A stretch of 64,000 nt of DNA, taken from NCBI GenBank assembly GCA_034435955.1, contig DAOTWA010000005.1, forward strand, positions 1 to 64,000. The letters run 5' to 3'. Under the pieces are notes generated by a model. That model was not told where the DNA came from, ran no database searches, and was given only the letters and a program-made list of their open reading frames with translations. The position numbers and the translations under genes are program-made. Each line of letters starts with the position of its first letter. The first letter of the stretch is position 1. Shown here in pieces: positions 18,701 to 25,646 of the stretch. The DNA comes from DAOTWA01 sp034435955 (GTDB lineage: Bacteria > Chloroflexota > Anaerolineae > Anaerolineales > Anaerolineaceae).

Positions 18701-19012
18701 CTGCGGGCCAGTCCGAGCGGGACCGTCATGGACACCGCCCGCCGGTGGACAGGCTTGCATTACACAGGCACGGCTGACACCAAGGCTGAAGGGATCATTG
18801 ACATTCTGTATCAGGGCGAAGATGGTTGGTGCCTGGCAGCCTTTTGGACACCTCCCCTCCATACCAGCGAGCAGCGCGCCGGTGTTGTGGCATACTGCCG
18901 GTCCATTCTGCGGCAGCAAGCTCGTATGGTTCGTCCATTGGTCGGCAAGAAGCTTCTGCTCGCAGTATGCTTCCTGGATTGGCGCGGCGAGGTCGCTCTA
19001 GAAATATTGTAG
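15734..19012 (+). CDS. addA: AddA-like UvrD-family helicase with degenerate nuclease domain
   Basis: The 1092-residue protein has all superfamily 1 motifs: GAGSGKT at 34-40, AITFTEKAAREM, VDEYQDTN, GDARQSIYRFRGAD, MTIHKAKGLEF and LLYVAATRAKEKL. It starts at TTG 17 bases after addB. In AddA the last 150 residues form a second nuclease with a GIxD then DYKT motif. Here GIID (1020-1023) is present but the DYKT position reads AAFWT (1035-1039), so the catalytic Asp and Lys are missing. The enzyme is therefore predicted to unwind DNA while only AddB cuts. Helicase identity is secure; loss of nuclease activity is inference from sequence. Confidence 0.9.
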   Translation: MPDPAQVLKVVPLHPKGQITAALSRGADVVVTAGAGSGKTRTLVARYLVLLAEGLDPRQVVAITFTEKAAREMRNRVRSALIILAATAVSADDRVFWASLEARMDAARIGTIHSLCLEILRTHPAEAGLDPRFAVIDEGLAATLKADAIEAGMAWAADQERFAPIFKVWDVPTLQRILDTLMARRLDLDASEHPSSLLNVAPIVCQSLGDFMLDPEAAGAIAVMKHLQSAGSLVTDAGEKLATQIEALLADWDKAASAIANGNALEACQSLFTARREHMLLSLGYKDSRAKDALAALRSAFDRELSPWLGGDASSDQPPDPESEALFSQTIPLLVELYRRTVEEYQSALLARGALDFDDLEAGALRLLEIPSVRRDWRAQVAAILVDEYQDTNARQQRILDALCDGRPGVLFVVGDARQSIYRFRGADVTIFRALEREVARRGGHNIGLNLTFRMHRPLLTALEGLLRPIMDAAARNGMPDFSVPYGELWADRETPGGMTQPPYVEFILAAGENAAEGRKAAAEALARRLLKLKAEGQITEWEQVALLFRASTAFPFYEEAFAAAGIPYLTVAGSGFYDRPEIRDLLNLLRAVADPANDQAVAGALRSPLLGLSDAALYRLRFAGGDKQPLRKSLAENLEILDEADHHLAARALEILEELEPLADRTSVANLLKRVVDRTFAMAVLAGAGGRLWHNVDKLLEDARTSGLVKVSAFFEYLDAIREVSAREGEAPVEAGGALRLMTIHKAKGLEFDFTVLADATRMPRVGGEAIYLHSRLGPAARLSGDLPQPLAYRLARWWDYQQDRAEEQRLLYVAATRAKEKLLINGYIDPNHQPQGWLGELLSAGKIDPSAALDKPGEMHFYDLPDGSQVGLWLAPADWEFSPPAPAAHTWPDSTGKPLFHPITPPAPVQMSSSELPVEFPPSWLDLIPDELDRAVQRCVLSALHRWWFPPAPGLEALLRSVADEAELRAQAEQDRAVLRAITLLERLRASPSGTVMDTARRWTGLHYTGTADTKAEGIIDILYQGEDGWCLAAFWTPPLHTSEQRAGVVAYCRSILRQQARMVRPLVGKKLLLAVCFLDWRGEVALEIL

Positions 19013-19041
19013 TCAGCTTGAAACGTCTGAAATGACCGGGA

Positions 19042-19440
19042 TCAGCCAGATTCGATGAACACTTCTATGCGCTCACCGCTCTCCCCGCTCTCCAGGTCGG
19101 CTACCTGACCGAAGGCGCCTGCATCAATCCATTCCATGATCTTCTCGGCGCTTAACCCCTGAACTTCAGGGGACAGGCGTGCGCCCATTTTCAACCCCGC
19201 GCTGACCAGATCCACCGGCAGGCGCACGTTGACGCGCGGCTTCCCGCTGCGTGCGTCAGTGATGCGGATGCGAAACCAGCGTTGACGGCGTTGGACGCTC
19301 GAATCCGGCGGCGCATCCTCAGGACGTGCCCGCACGCCACGCTCCTCCAGCGCATCAATTAAACGCGCGCCCTCTTCGGCCGTTATCTTGCCGTTTTGAA
19401 TCATGGTTAGTATCTTAAGGCGTTCTTCGCTGGTTGTCAC
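19042..19440 (-). CDS. SHOCT-like domain protein (YvlB/LiaX N-terminal type)
   Basis: The 132-residue protein begins ERLKILTMIQNGKITAEEGARLIDALEE, the two-helix SHOCT-like module seen at the start of YvlB and related proteins. After a charged linker come RWFRIRITDARSGKPRVNVRLP and a helix-rich C-terminal half ending in a beta strand (ERIEVFIESG). No membrane segment is present. It is the second gene of a pair with the DUF2089 protein, 19 bases downstream, and both carry the same kind of GKIT-E-A-RL helix pair. Such pairs elsewhere accompany cell-envelope response genes. Molecular function is unknown. Confidence 0.75.
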   Translation of the reverse strand: MTTSEERLKILTMIQNGKITAEEGARLIDALEERGVRARPEDAPPDSSVQRRQRWFRIRITDARSGKPRVNVRLPVDLVSAGLKMGARLSPEVQGLSAEKIMEWIDAGAFGQVADLESGESGERIEVFIESG

Positions 19441-19459
19441 GACATTCCTCCTGCGGACT

Positions 19460-19852
19460 TTACCCGCTCTGACCCTGCAGCAGACGCCGCGCTTGCTCCG
19501 ATGTGATCTTGCCCTGATCCAGATCGTCCAGAATCCGCTTTCTCTCTTCAGCGCTCAGACGCGCGGGTTGTTCTTCCTTGCCTGGCTCGTATCCTAAGGC
19601 GCGGATGATCTCGTACAGCCTGTTTCGCAAGGTTGGATAAGACAGGTTCAACTCGTCCTCCAGCCGGTTGAAGCGCCCTTCGCAGCGTACGAACGCCAGC
19701 ACGAATTGGAGCTGCTCATTGGTGAGCGCGGCGAATGGCCCGCTCGCCGGGTTAAAATGGCCCTCGATGGTGGTGTCGCAGGTCTGGCAGTACAGGCGTG
19801 TCACTTCCAACGGGGAATCACATACTGGACATTTGCTGGGCAAAGGTCTCAT
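19460..19852 (-). CDS. DUF2089 family zinc-ribbon/HTH protein
   Basis: The 130-residue protein has an N-terminal zinc ribbon (CPVC at 8-11 and CQTC near 22-25), a central helical region (NEQLQFVLAFVRCEGRFNRLEDELNLSYPTLRNRLYEI) that looks like a helix-turn-helix, and a C-terminal GKITSEQARRLL two-helix SHOCT-like tail. This domain order is characteristic of DUF2089 proteins, which are thought to be DNA-binding regulators. It heads the pair with the SHOCT-like protein. AGGT lies just before the ATG, and AT-rich DNA with a TATAAT at 19918-19913 is upstream. It probably regulates its own operon; targets are unknown. Confidence 0.8.
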   Translation of the reverse strand: MRPLPSKCPVCDSPLEVTRLYCQTCDTTIEGHFNPASGPFAALTNEQLQFVLAFVRCEGRFNRLEDELNLSYPTLRNRLYEIIRALGYEPGKEEQPARLSAEERKRILDDLDQGKITSEQARRLLQGQSG

Positions 19853-19982
19853 GCGATGGTTACCTCGCTATTTTCCGTTCAAATTCAGGATTATTGATCC
19901 TGTCTATGACTTATTATAATTATTTTATCATGAAATTCAATTAAATCAAGTCAAACTTAGGGATTTAATAGATCGTGTTGCG

Positions 19983-20369
19983 TTAGGAATCGGATGTGTC
20001 CCCCTCAGCCGCTTCACGGTATTCTGCCACTAAAAACCAGCTCCCCTTGCGCTGGTCGGCGTCCTTTGGAGCGCGGTCATAATACAGCTCGAAAATTCTC
20101 TTTTGCTGCGTGCGCACTCGAAAATAATATCGCCCCACGCCCCACGATCCGCGTTGGCTGGCCACAGCCGCGTGTTGTGGCTGCATGTTGCGCGCCATAC
20201 GCCCCCGGCGCTGGAAATCGAACCATTCTTCGAGTAACTCGGTAATGCGGAAACTTTCTCCCCGCCAGGTAAAACCATCCGGCCTGGCAGGCCGCTTTTC
20301 AAATTCCGGCGGCCGATCAAAGGATGCCTGGATAGGCTCCCCGATGAATTCCAACGGCACCAGCTTCAT
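19983..20369 (-). CDS. DUF6504 family protein
   Basis: The 128-residue protein contains the dense conserved signature of DUF6504: PIQASFDRPPEFEKRP, FTWRGESFRI, EWFDFQRRGRMARNM, ASQRGSWGVGRYYFRVRT and FELYYDRAP. I place the start at ATG 20369 (MKLVPLEF), because the signature begins right after it and this ATG is 10 bases beyond the stop of the radical SAM gene; a longer frame would run 87 bases into that gene. It is mixed alpha/beta, soluble and rich in aromatic and arginine residues. It is coupled to a putative DNA-repair radical SAM protein, so a nucleic-acid role is plausible but unproved. Confidence 0.8.
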   Translation of the reverse strand: MKLVPLEFIGEPIQASFDRPPEFEKRPARPDGFTWRGESFRITELLEEWFDFQRRGRMARNMQPQHAAVASQRGSWGVGRYYFRVRTQQKRIFELYYDRAPKDADQRKGSWFLVAEYREAAEGDTSDS

Positions 20370-20379
20370 CCATGTTATC

Positions 20380-21588
20380 TTACCATAAAGCCAGTTGATG
20401 GACTGGCCGGCGACCGTCCAGCAGTATGTATGGCAGGACACGATCAAGTGGTACACCCAGCGCTCGCAGATCGCGAGGATTGCGGAGTCGGTTCTCCCGG
20501 CGGGCAGACAGAATCATCTGTGCCCGCTTCGGGCCGATGCCGGGAATGCGCACAAGTTGATCGCGGTCGGCTCGATTGATCTCGATTGGAGTGTGGAGCA
20601 AATTTTCGCGTGCCCACGCTAGTTTGGGATCCGCCTCAAGCGGAAGAAGGCCATCGCTGCGAAAAGGCAGTTCCTCCAACTCGAAGCCGTAATCCCGCAA
20701 CAAGTAGGATGCCTGGTAAAGGCGGTGTTCACGCCAGGGATTCACCGTCGGCTGGTTCTCCAGGGGAGTATCAGCGATCGGTTGGAAGCGTGAGAAAAAC
20801 ACGCGCGCCAGGCGCAGATTGCGGAACAGGTAGGCAGTGGTGGTAAGCAGCTCCAGATCGCTTTCCCCGGCTCCACCGGCCACGAACTGCGTCGCCGTCG
20901 AAGCCCAGCGCCCGTTCCACGCACCCGTCGGAAACTGGCTTTGACGGATCTCTTCGGCGTAGCGCAGCGGCTGAAGCAGCTCTTCCAGGAATTTCTTGTG
21001 TGGCGCCAGGTGCGGTAAGCGCGCGCTGTTGGGCGCTTCCAGATTGACCGAGACGCGGTCCGCCAGTTGCATGGAGCGCAGCACTTGCTCACGCTCACTG
21101 CCGGGCATGATCTTCAGGTGCAGGTAGCCGCGGTACCCGTATTTCTTACGCAAGATTTCGGCCGTGGCGATCAGATGATCTTGAGTACGCACACCCCCTC
21201 CTGCCACGCCCGAACTGAGGAAAAGCCCTTGCACCATCCCAGCCCGGTACAGCCGGTAGAATGCCTCGGCCATCTCATCCGGCTTGAACGTGGCCCGGCG
21301 GTAATTACGACCCGCGCGAAAGGCGCAGTAATAGCAGTCTCGTTCGCAGGCGGTGGTCAGCATGGTCTTCAGCAGGCGGATGTGCCCGCCGCCAGGCATG
21401 ACCGCCGTGTGGATGGGCAGGTCCCGGGGCGCGGGCATCTCGCCGGACTTACGTTGGGGAGTGAAGCAAGATGGCAGCCCACCTGGTTCGGCATCGACCA
21501 GTCCAGGGCGCGTCTGCCCGCGTCGCTCTTCATCGGCCTCCAGGCTCATATTCTGGCGGGTGAGAACTAGCTTTTCGATCGCATCCAT
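20380..21588 (-). CDS. Putative DNA modification/repair radical SAM protein
   Basis: The protein of about 402 residues has the radical SAM cluster motif CERDCYYCAF (CxxxCxxC) near residue 85, glycine-rich SAM-binding segments (FLSSGVAGGG) and a TIM-barrel pattern. At the C-terminus a helix-hairpin-helix (DQLVRIPGIGPKRAQMIL) provides a DNA-binding module. This combination matches the family annotated as putative DNA modification/repair radical SAM protein (TIGR03916 type). The start is ATG 21588: a TATAAT at 21600-21595 with TTGAAT 17 bases further upstream would start transcription on that A. It is followed directly by the DUF6504 gene. Confidence 0.85.
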   Translation of the reverse strand: MDAIEKLVLTRQNMSLEADEERRGQTRPGLVDAEPGGLPSCFTPQRKSGEMPAPRDLPIHTAVMPGGGHIRLLKTMLTTACERDCYYCAFRAGRNYRRATFKPDEMAEAFYRLYRAGMVQGLFLSSGVAGGGVRTQDHLIATAEILRKKYGYRGYLHLKIMPGSEREQVLRSMQLADRVSVNLEAPNSARLPHLAPHKKFLEELLQPLRYAEEIRQSQFPTGAWNGRWASTATQFVAGGAGESDLELLTTTAYLFRNLRLARVFFSRFQPIADTPLENQPTVNPWREHRLYQASYLLRDYGFELEELPFRSDGLLPLEADPKLAWARENLLHTPIEINRADRDQLVRIPGIGPKRAQMILSARRENRLRNPRDLRALGVPLDRVLPYILLDGRRPVHQLALW

Positions 21589-21594
21589 GCCTCG

Positions 21595-21623
21595 ATTATA
21601 GAACATTTGTATTATTTATTCAA
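21595..21623 (-). promoter_or_regulatory. Promoter of radical SAM gene, leaderless type
   Basis: TTGAAT, a 17-base spacer and a perfect TATAAT read leftward, and the expected start point seven bases downstream is the A of the ATG at 21588. There is no Shine-Dalgarno between them. Confidence 0.5.
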
Positions 21624-21694
21624 GATGGTTCTCGACCTCCGAAGTCTTGTAGATCGATTAGAATTCCATCCTTTTTCCAGAACCCGCTTCCATA

Positions 21695-21883
21695 TTAGAC
21701 TTTGGAGGTCTGAATTTCGACCAACAGCCATACGAACCCCACGAAGACTGCTGCAATCAAGAGTTTAGAAGGCCATGCTTCTTCTAAACCCGAGAATTCT
21801 AATCTCAGGGATTCACGGGCCTTTGGGCTGGTCGAGGTCGGCGATGATCGGCGAACCGTCGAACTCACAAGTGAGCGCTGCAT
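21695..21883 (-). CDS. Possible small membrane peptide, 62 residues
   Basis: The frame starts at an ATG 9 bases after the polB stop. The first half is polar (rich in Ser, Arg and Thr) and the C-terminal third is one hydrophobic helix (LLIAAVFVGFVWLLVEI) ending in QTSKV. A tail-anchored micropeptide would look like this. There is no strong ribosome binding site and the GC content falls back to normal here. I cannot exclude a chance frame. Confidence 0.3.
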   Translation of the reverse strand: MQRSLVSSTVRRSSPTSTSPKARESLRLEFSGLEEAWPSKLLIAAVFVGFVWLLVEIQTSKV

Positions 21884-21892
21884 GCTGAGGTA

Positions 21893-24229
21893 TCACGCCA
21901 GCGCGTTAATCCTTTCCAGGCCGATCCCCGCCGCGGAAACGTCGCTCCGCACCCGCGCGTAGACGCCGGTGCCGGCGGTCATCCCCGGCAGCGCCACGGG
22001 GATGGCGCGGTCCTTCAGCCAATCGCGCAGCGTGTCCTCGTCGATGTTCAGCGGCTGGAGGACCGTGCTGGCGGCGCGCACCAGCAGCTTGCGGTAGTAG
22101 ACCGTGTCCAGTGCCGCGACCGGTGGCGCCTCCGGCAGATCCCAGGCCCGTACTTTCGGCTCGCCGCGCAGAAAGAGGAAGCGCACGCGTTCCCCCGGCT
22201 GCAGCGTCTTCCCGACCGCGCGGAGCTGCCGCAGGGCGATGGCCGCCGGCGAGGGCGTGCGGAACTCCTCCAGCGTACGGCTGATCTTGTGGGTCACCAG
22301 GCAGTCTTCCAGGGGGATGCGCCCAGCGCTCAGCTCAGCCAGACGCCGGCGCAACAGGGCCATCACCGCCGGCAGCCGTTCCGGCAGGCTGTCAGCGTCC
22401 GGCGCCTGGGCCAGCAGCTCGATCATCTCCATCTGCGTGCGCGCGATGAAAGGCGGCGTGTCCTGGCGTCGCGCTTCGATGCCGCGCACCTTGATGCTCC
22501 CATCCCGGAAGACGCCAAAGTAGCGGTTGGCCACCGGCACATTCCCGTTCTGGCGTGAGGACAGGAAGGCCACCCAACGGTAGATGCCGTCCAGGGCGAC
22601 AGGCAGGCCAGTGCGCGTGGCGATTTCGTCCAAAATAGGCTGGAAATCGGACACCTGTCTTGCCCCCGGCTTGCTCACCCATAGACCGTCGACGTATAGG
22701 TGCACGACCATGCAACCGTGCGCCTCTGCTATCTCCTTGGCTTGCAGCAGCACCTCGCGCCCGTAAGCGGTGACCGCCTGGTGGGCCTCGATGCGCCCGA
22801 AGCGCGCATTCTTATAGCCCAGGTAGCCGAAGCAGGTCACCAGCAGCCATTTGTGCGCCGAGGCGCTTACCTGATAGCGCTTGCGGCGTGGATCCCAGGC
22901 CGGCAGACTGGCCATGCGTTCCTTGAGGGCGATGCGCTTTCGAAGCAGCGGCGCCAGCGTCTCCGGAACCAGGCCGCGCCGCTCGCGGTCAATCGCCAGG
23001 CCCAGGGCCGGTACGATCTCCGCACGCGGGTTGCGGCTGCCCACCGTCTCGGGCGAAATGTTGAAGTGTTCCATCACGCTGGGATACATGGAGATGAAGT
23101 CGATCTCGGCCACGTCGCGGTGTAGTCCGACCAGCGGCTGATAGACCAGCCCGCCCTGATCGGCATAGAACAGGTCCAGTGCGCTGCGCAGGCTCTCGAC
23201 CTGCTGCTTGTGCCAGGGCACCATCACCCCCCAGCGCAGGGCGGTAAGTATCTGCATGGCCGAGATGCCCGTACCGGGTGAAGTGCGCGCGGCGGTCTGC
23301 ACCGGCAGCCCGGTGACGCGCGCCAGCTCCAGAACGCCTTCCAGCCCGTAGTCGCCCCACAGCACGGCGTTGCAGGCGTCGATGTGCCAGCGGCCGAACA
23401 ACAGCGCCTGCCGTCCACGGTGGATGATCTGCCCGTACGAGAAGTAGATGCGCTCACCGCGCTGCGCCACCCCGCGCCCCGGTTCGCGGTTGAGCGGCAG
23501 AGGCACCCCAACGCGCCGTGAAAGCTCCAACAGGTAAGGGATCAACCAGGTGTCGCCCCAGTTGGTCAGCAGCAGGTCTGGGTCGTGCTCGTTGAGAATG
23601 GCGCGCAGGTTGAGCAGAAAGGGGCGGGGCGGATCCAGCGTCAGGCGGTAAGTGCGCCCGCCGCCCGCCAGGCGCAGGCTGCGCGGGGTTGCATGCGATG
23701 GGTTCACGTCCGGCTCGATCGACAGCGTGCGCAGGGGCGGAGTGGGCGGGTCCAGCTCCCATGGGCTGTCCAGCACCTGCAAGGACTGCAACATGCCTTC
23801 GGGCGACCAGCGCGCCCGGCAGTAGGCCAGTGGGAAGGCGCCGCTGGCTGCTGCAAAGCGCAGCGCCACGGGCACGTCGGCATCGTAATACGTCAGTTCT
23901 GGGAAACGCTCGGCGCAGCGACGGAAGAGCTCCGCCTGAGCGCCAGGTCCGGGCGCCTGCACCTCCAGGCAGGTCTGCGGCTCTTCCTGGAACAGGTCGC
24001 GCCGCTGCGTGCGGCGCACCCGCGCGCCGAGCGATTGGGCGGCGGCGAACGCCTCCAGCGCACTCAGGCGGGCCTCGTCGCCGGCGGCGTAGAAACTGGT
24101 CGGGAAATCCTGACGCAGGCGGTAGCGCCCGCCATCCTCCCCCAAAAACCACACAACCACCCCGCCATCCGGCTCGGCGAAGACGTCCAGGAGCCATCCG
24201 GCGTGCTCAGGCGTCGCCAGGTCCGCCAT
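21893..24229 (-). CDS. Divergent B-family DNA polymerase (PolB2-like) with altered catalytic motifs
   Basis: The start is ATG 24229 with GGAG eight bases upstream, giving 778 residues; it overlaps the small gene before it by 23 bases. Polymerase motif A is intact (DFISMYPSVMEHF, Asp377). Motif B keeps Lys460 but reads KWLLVTCFGYLGY, where active enzymes have KxxxNSxYG. Motif C reads YVDGLWV (Asp514) where YGDTDS is usual, so the second Asp, normally the catalytic one, is a Leu. The exonuclease region has SIEP in place of a DIE motif and looks degenerate. It resembles inactivated or low-activity PolB2-type polymerases. The gene is GC-rich compared with its flanks. Confidence 0.82.
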   Translation of the reverse strand: MADLATPEHAGWLLDVFAEPDGGVVVWFLGEDGGRYRLRQDFPTSFYAAGDEARLSALEAFAAAQSLGARVRRTQRRDLFQEEPQTCLEVQAPGPGAQAELFRRCAERFPELTYYDADVPVALRFAAASGAFPLAYCRARWSPEGMLQSLQVLDSPWELDPPTPPLRTLSIEPDVNPSHATPRSLRLAGGGRTYRLTLDPPRPFLLNLRAILNEHDPDLLLTNWGDTWLIPYLLELSRRVGVPLPLNREPGRGVAQRGERIYFSYGQIIHRGRQALLFGRWHIDACNAVLWGDYGLEGVLELARVTGLPVQTAARTSPGTGISAMQILTALRWGVMVPWHKQQVESLRSALDLFYADQGGLVYQPLVGLHRDVAEIDFISMYPSVMEHFNISPETVGSRNPRAEIVPALGLAIDRERRGLVPETLAPLLRKRIALKERMASLPAWDPRRKRYQVSASAHKWLLVTCFGYLGYKNARFGRIEAHQAVTAYGREVLLQAKEIAEAHGCMVVHLYVDGLWVSKPGARQVSDFQPILDEIATRTGLPVALDGIYRWVAFLSSRQNGNVPVANRYFGVFRDGSIKVRGIEARRQDTPPFIARTQMEMIELLAQAPDADSLPERLPAVMALLRRRLAELSAGRIPLEDCLVTHKISRTLEEFRTPSPAAIALRQLRAVGKTLQPGERVRFLFLRGEPKVRAWDLPEAPPVAALDTVYYRKLLVRAASTVLQPLNIDEDTLRDWLKDRAIPVALPGMTAGTGVYARVRSDVSAAGIGLERINALA

Positions 24230-24506
24230 CGGCACTCTCCTCCGGCGCGCAGGGCGCTGCGCCGCCCTCAAGCCGGGCGCGCAGGCGCAACACCTCCTTG
24301 TGCTCCTCCAGCAGCATGGCCAGCAGGAAGGTCTCGAAGGGCAAGGCGTGGGCGGCGTACGCCGCTGCCGCCAAGTGTTGCTGGGCGGCGGCAAACAAGT
24401 CGTCCAGGACCAATTGGTCGCTGCGGCGCAGGGCGCGCCGGAAGCGGGCGAAAGCCTGCTGCTCCTGCAGGAAAGCCTGTGTCACGGAAGGCAGCGTGCG
24501 TCCCAT
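24207..24506 (-). CDS. Small helical protein between Rad51-like and PolB genes
   Basis: I do not recognise this 99-residue protein. ATG 24506 is chosen because AGGGGG lies nine bases upstream; a longer frame to 24572 has no such site. It is almost entirely helical: FLQEQQAFARFRRALRR, DLFAAAQQHLAAAAYAAHA and FLLAMLLEEHKEVLRLRARL. The last 20 residues are acidic and disordered. Its end overlaps the polymerase start by 23 bases, so the two are translationally coupled. It is probably a subunit or adaptor of the polymerase, perhaps replacing part of a processivity or lesion-recognition module. That role is inference. Confidence 0.65.
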   Translation of the reverse strand: MGRTLPSVTQAFLQEQQAFARFRRALRRSDQLVLDDLFAAAQQHLAAAAYAAHALPFETFLLAMLLEEHKEVLRLRARLEGGAAPCAPEESADGGPGDA

Positions 24507-24520
24507 TCGATGTCCCCCTT

Positions 24521-25090
24521 CTAGAAAAGTCTCGGCGGTGCGGGTGGATCGGCGGACGGCTCCAGCTCCCACACCCGGTCCGCGCCGTCGCGCAGGATGT
24601 CCAATAGCAAGGCGCGCTCAGCGCGTGCGGGTTGCCCCATCAGGGCGCCCAGGCCGGGCGGCGCGGCTGGCGGGCGCGCCGCCACCACAACCGGCGCCAG
24701 CCGACTCAGGCGCCGCAGGTCACGTGTGCAGCCTTGCAGCAGGCGACGGCGTTCCTCGCGCGGCACGTTCTCATCGTAAAAGGTGGCCAGCAGATCCAGC
24801 ACCACCGTGGCGACTGGCTCCGGCGGGGCAGCCTGCAGCAGAGCCGCCATTTGATAGCAGGTGAAAGCACGCGAAAGCTGTATTCGCCCCAGCACGGCTG
24901 GCACATCGGCCGTGCGCCGGCGCACCGCCCGCGCCACCTCGTAAGCATTGAACTGGTTGCCGCCGTCCAGCACGCGCAGCGGCCCTCGCAATGCCAGGAC
25001 GGCCGCCAGCTCCAGCATGGCATTACGGGCGGCGTGGGGCGCTACCACCAGCAGCACCTGTTTGGAAACCAGATCGGTCAGTGCATTCAT
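24521..25090 (-). CDS. Rad51/RecA-like protein lacking a canonical Walker A
   Basis: The 189-residue protein has a RecA-fold core without recombinase end domains. The first strand and P-loop position read LLVVAPHAARNAML, so the GxxxxGKT motif is absent. Later elements match RadA/Rad51: PLRVLDGGNQFNAYEVARAVRR (strand 2), IQLSRAFTCYQMAALL, the Walker B-like VATVVLDLLATFYDENVPREERR, and LRRLSRLAPVVVAARPP, which parallels the Rad51 LHRLADLYNIAVVVTNQ region. It is likely a non-hydrolysing RecA paralogue, like ImuA or archaeal Rad51 paralogues. The start may be ATG 25090 or GTG 25123. It ends 14 bases before the next start codon. Confidence 0.65.
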   Translation of the reverse strand: MNALTDLVSKQVLLVVAPHAARNAMLELAAVLALRGPLRVLDGGNQFNAYEVARAVRRRTADVPAVLGRIQLSRAFTCYQMAALLQAAPPEPVATVVLDLLATFYDENVPREERRRLLQGCTRDLRRLSRLAPVVVAARPPAAPPGLGALMGQPARAERALLLDILRDGADRVWELEPSADPPAPPRLF

Positions 25091-25192
25091 GCTTTCAGCG
25101 TAACGCACTGCCCGGTGAATCACAATCCCACTTGGAGGGGAGAAGAGGGGGATTTTGGGGGTTAACCGAATGGGGGAGGGGACGATCCGGGC

Positions 25193-25612
25193 TCAATCTG
25201 CGCCGCGGGCGCGCTCCCACGCGCTGAAGTCCCAGGCCGAGAGCGCCTGGCGCAGCTCGGCCTTGCGGCGCAGAGCGAACTTGGCCAGCGCATTGCGTAC
25301 GTGGGTCTTGACCGTCTCGGGTGAGAGTCCCAGGCGCGCCGCGATCTGGAGGTTGGTGTAATTCAGACACACCAGCGCGGCCACCTCCTGCTCGCGCGGG
25401 CTGAGCGTGCGCCAGCGCTGCAGGCTGGTCTCGGCGCGCTGGCGCTGAGCCAGGCCAGCCGCCAGCAGCTCGGCCGCCAGCTCGCCCGCCGGGCGGCGCT
25501 CGCGTTCGGCCAGTTCGCGCAACGAGCGCACCACGGCACGGTCGGCGCGCAGGGTCAGGCGCGCCTGGCGTTGCCCTCCCAAGCTGTCCATCAATTGCTG
25601 CCATAAAGACAT
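25193..25612 (-). CDS. LuxR-type HTH protein without receiver domain
   Basis: The 139-residue protein has a helical N-terminal half (VVRSLRELAERERRPAGELAAELLAAGLAQ, similar to ribbon-helix-helix-like segments) and a C-terminal LuxR/GerE helix-turn-helix: LSPREQEVAALVCLNYTNLQIAARLGLSPETVKTHV in adjacent blocks. There is no receiver or ligand domain. AGGTG lies about nine bases before the ATG. It is the first gene after a strong promoter with a LexA-box-like operator and is followed, after 102 bases, by the Rad51-like gene. It may control the cassette or be controlled with it. Its GC content matches the cassette. Confidence 0.8.
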   Translation of the reverse strand: MSLWQQLMDSLGGQRQARLTLRADRAVVRSLRELAERERRPAGELAAELLAAGLAQRQRAETSLQRWRTLSPREQEVAALVCLNYTNLQIAARLGLSPETVKTHVRNALAKFALRRKAELRQALSAWDFSAWERARGAD

Positions 25613-25646
25613 GGTTGCTTCACCTCTTCAACGACTTCTCATCCCC

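Larger units (their letters stand above)
21589..21892. other. Intergenic stretch between radical SAM and PolB genes
   Basis: About 300 bases separate the two leftward genes. A TATAAT at 21600-21595 and TTGAAT at 21623-21618 (spacer 17) form a probable promoter for the radical SAM gene. A 62-codon frame at 21695-21883 is listed separately. The rest shows no further structure. Confidence 0.5.

Noticed and set aside
23585..24864. Two long plus-strand frames (340 and 391 codons) opposite the polymerase cassette
   Set aside because: High GC produces long open antisense frames. They are Arg/Ala/Pro-rich, have no recognisable domain and oppose three coherent genes.
25155..25361. Short plus-strand frame opposite the LuxR-type gene
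   Set aside because: Low-complexity Arg/Ala-rich shadow of the LuxR-type gene.
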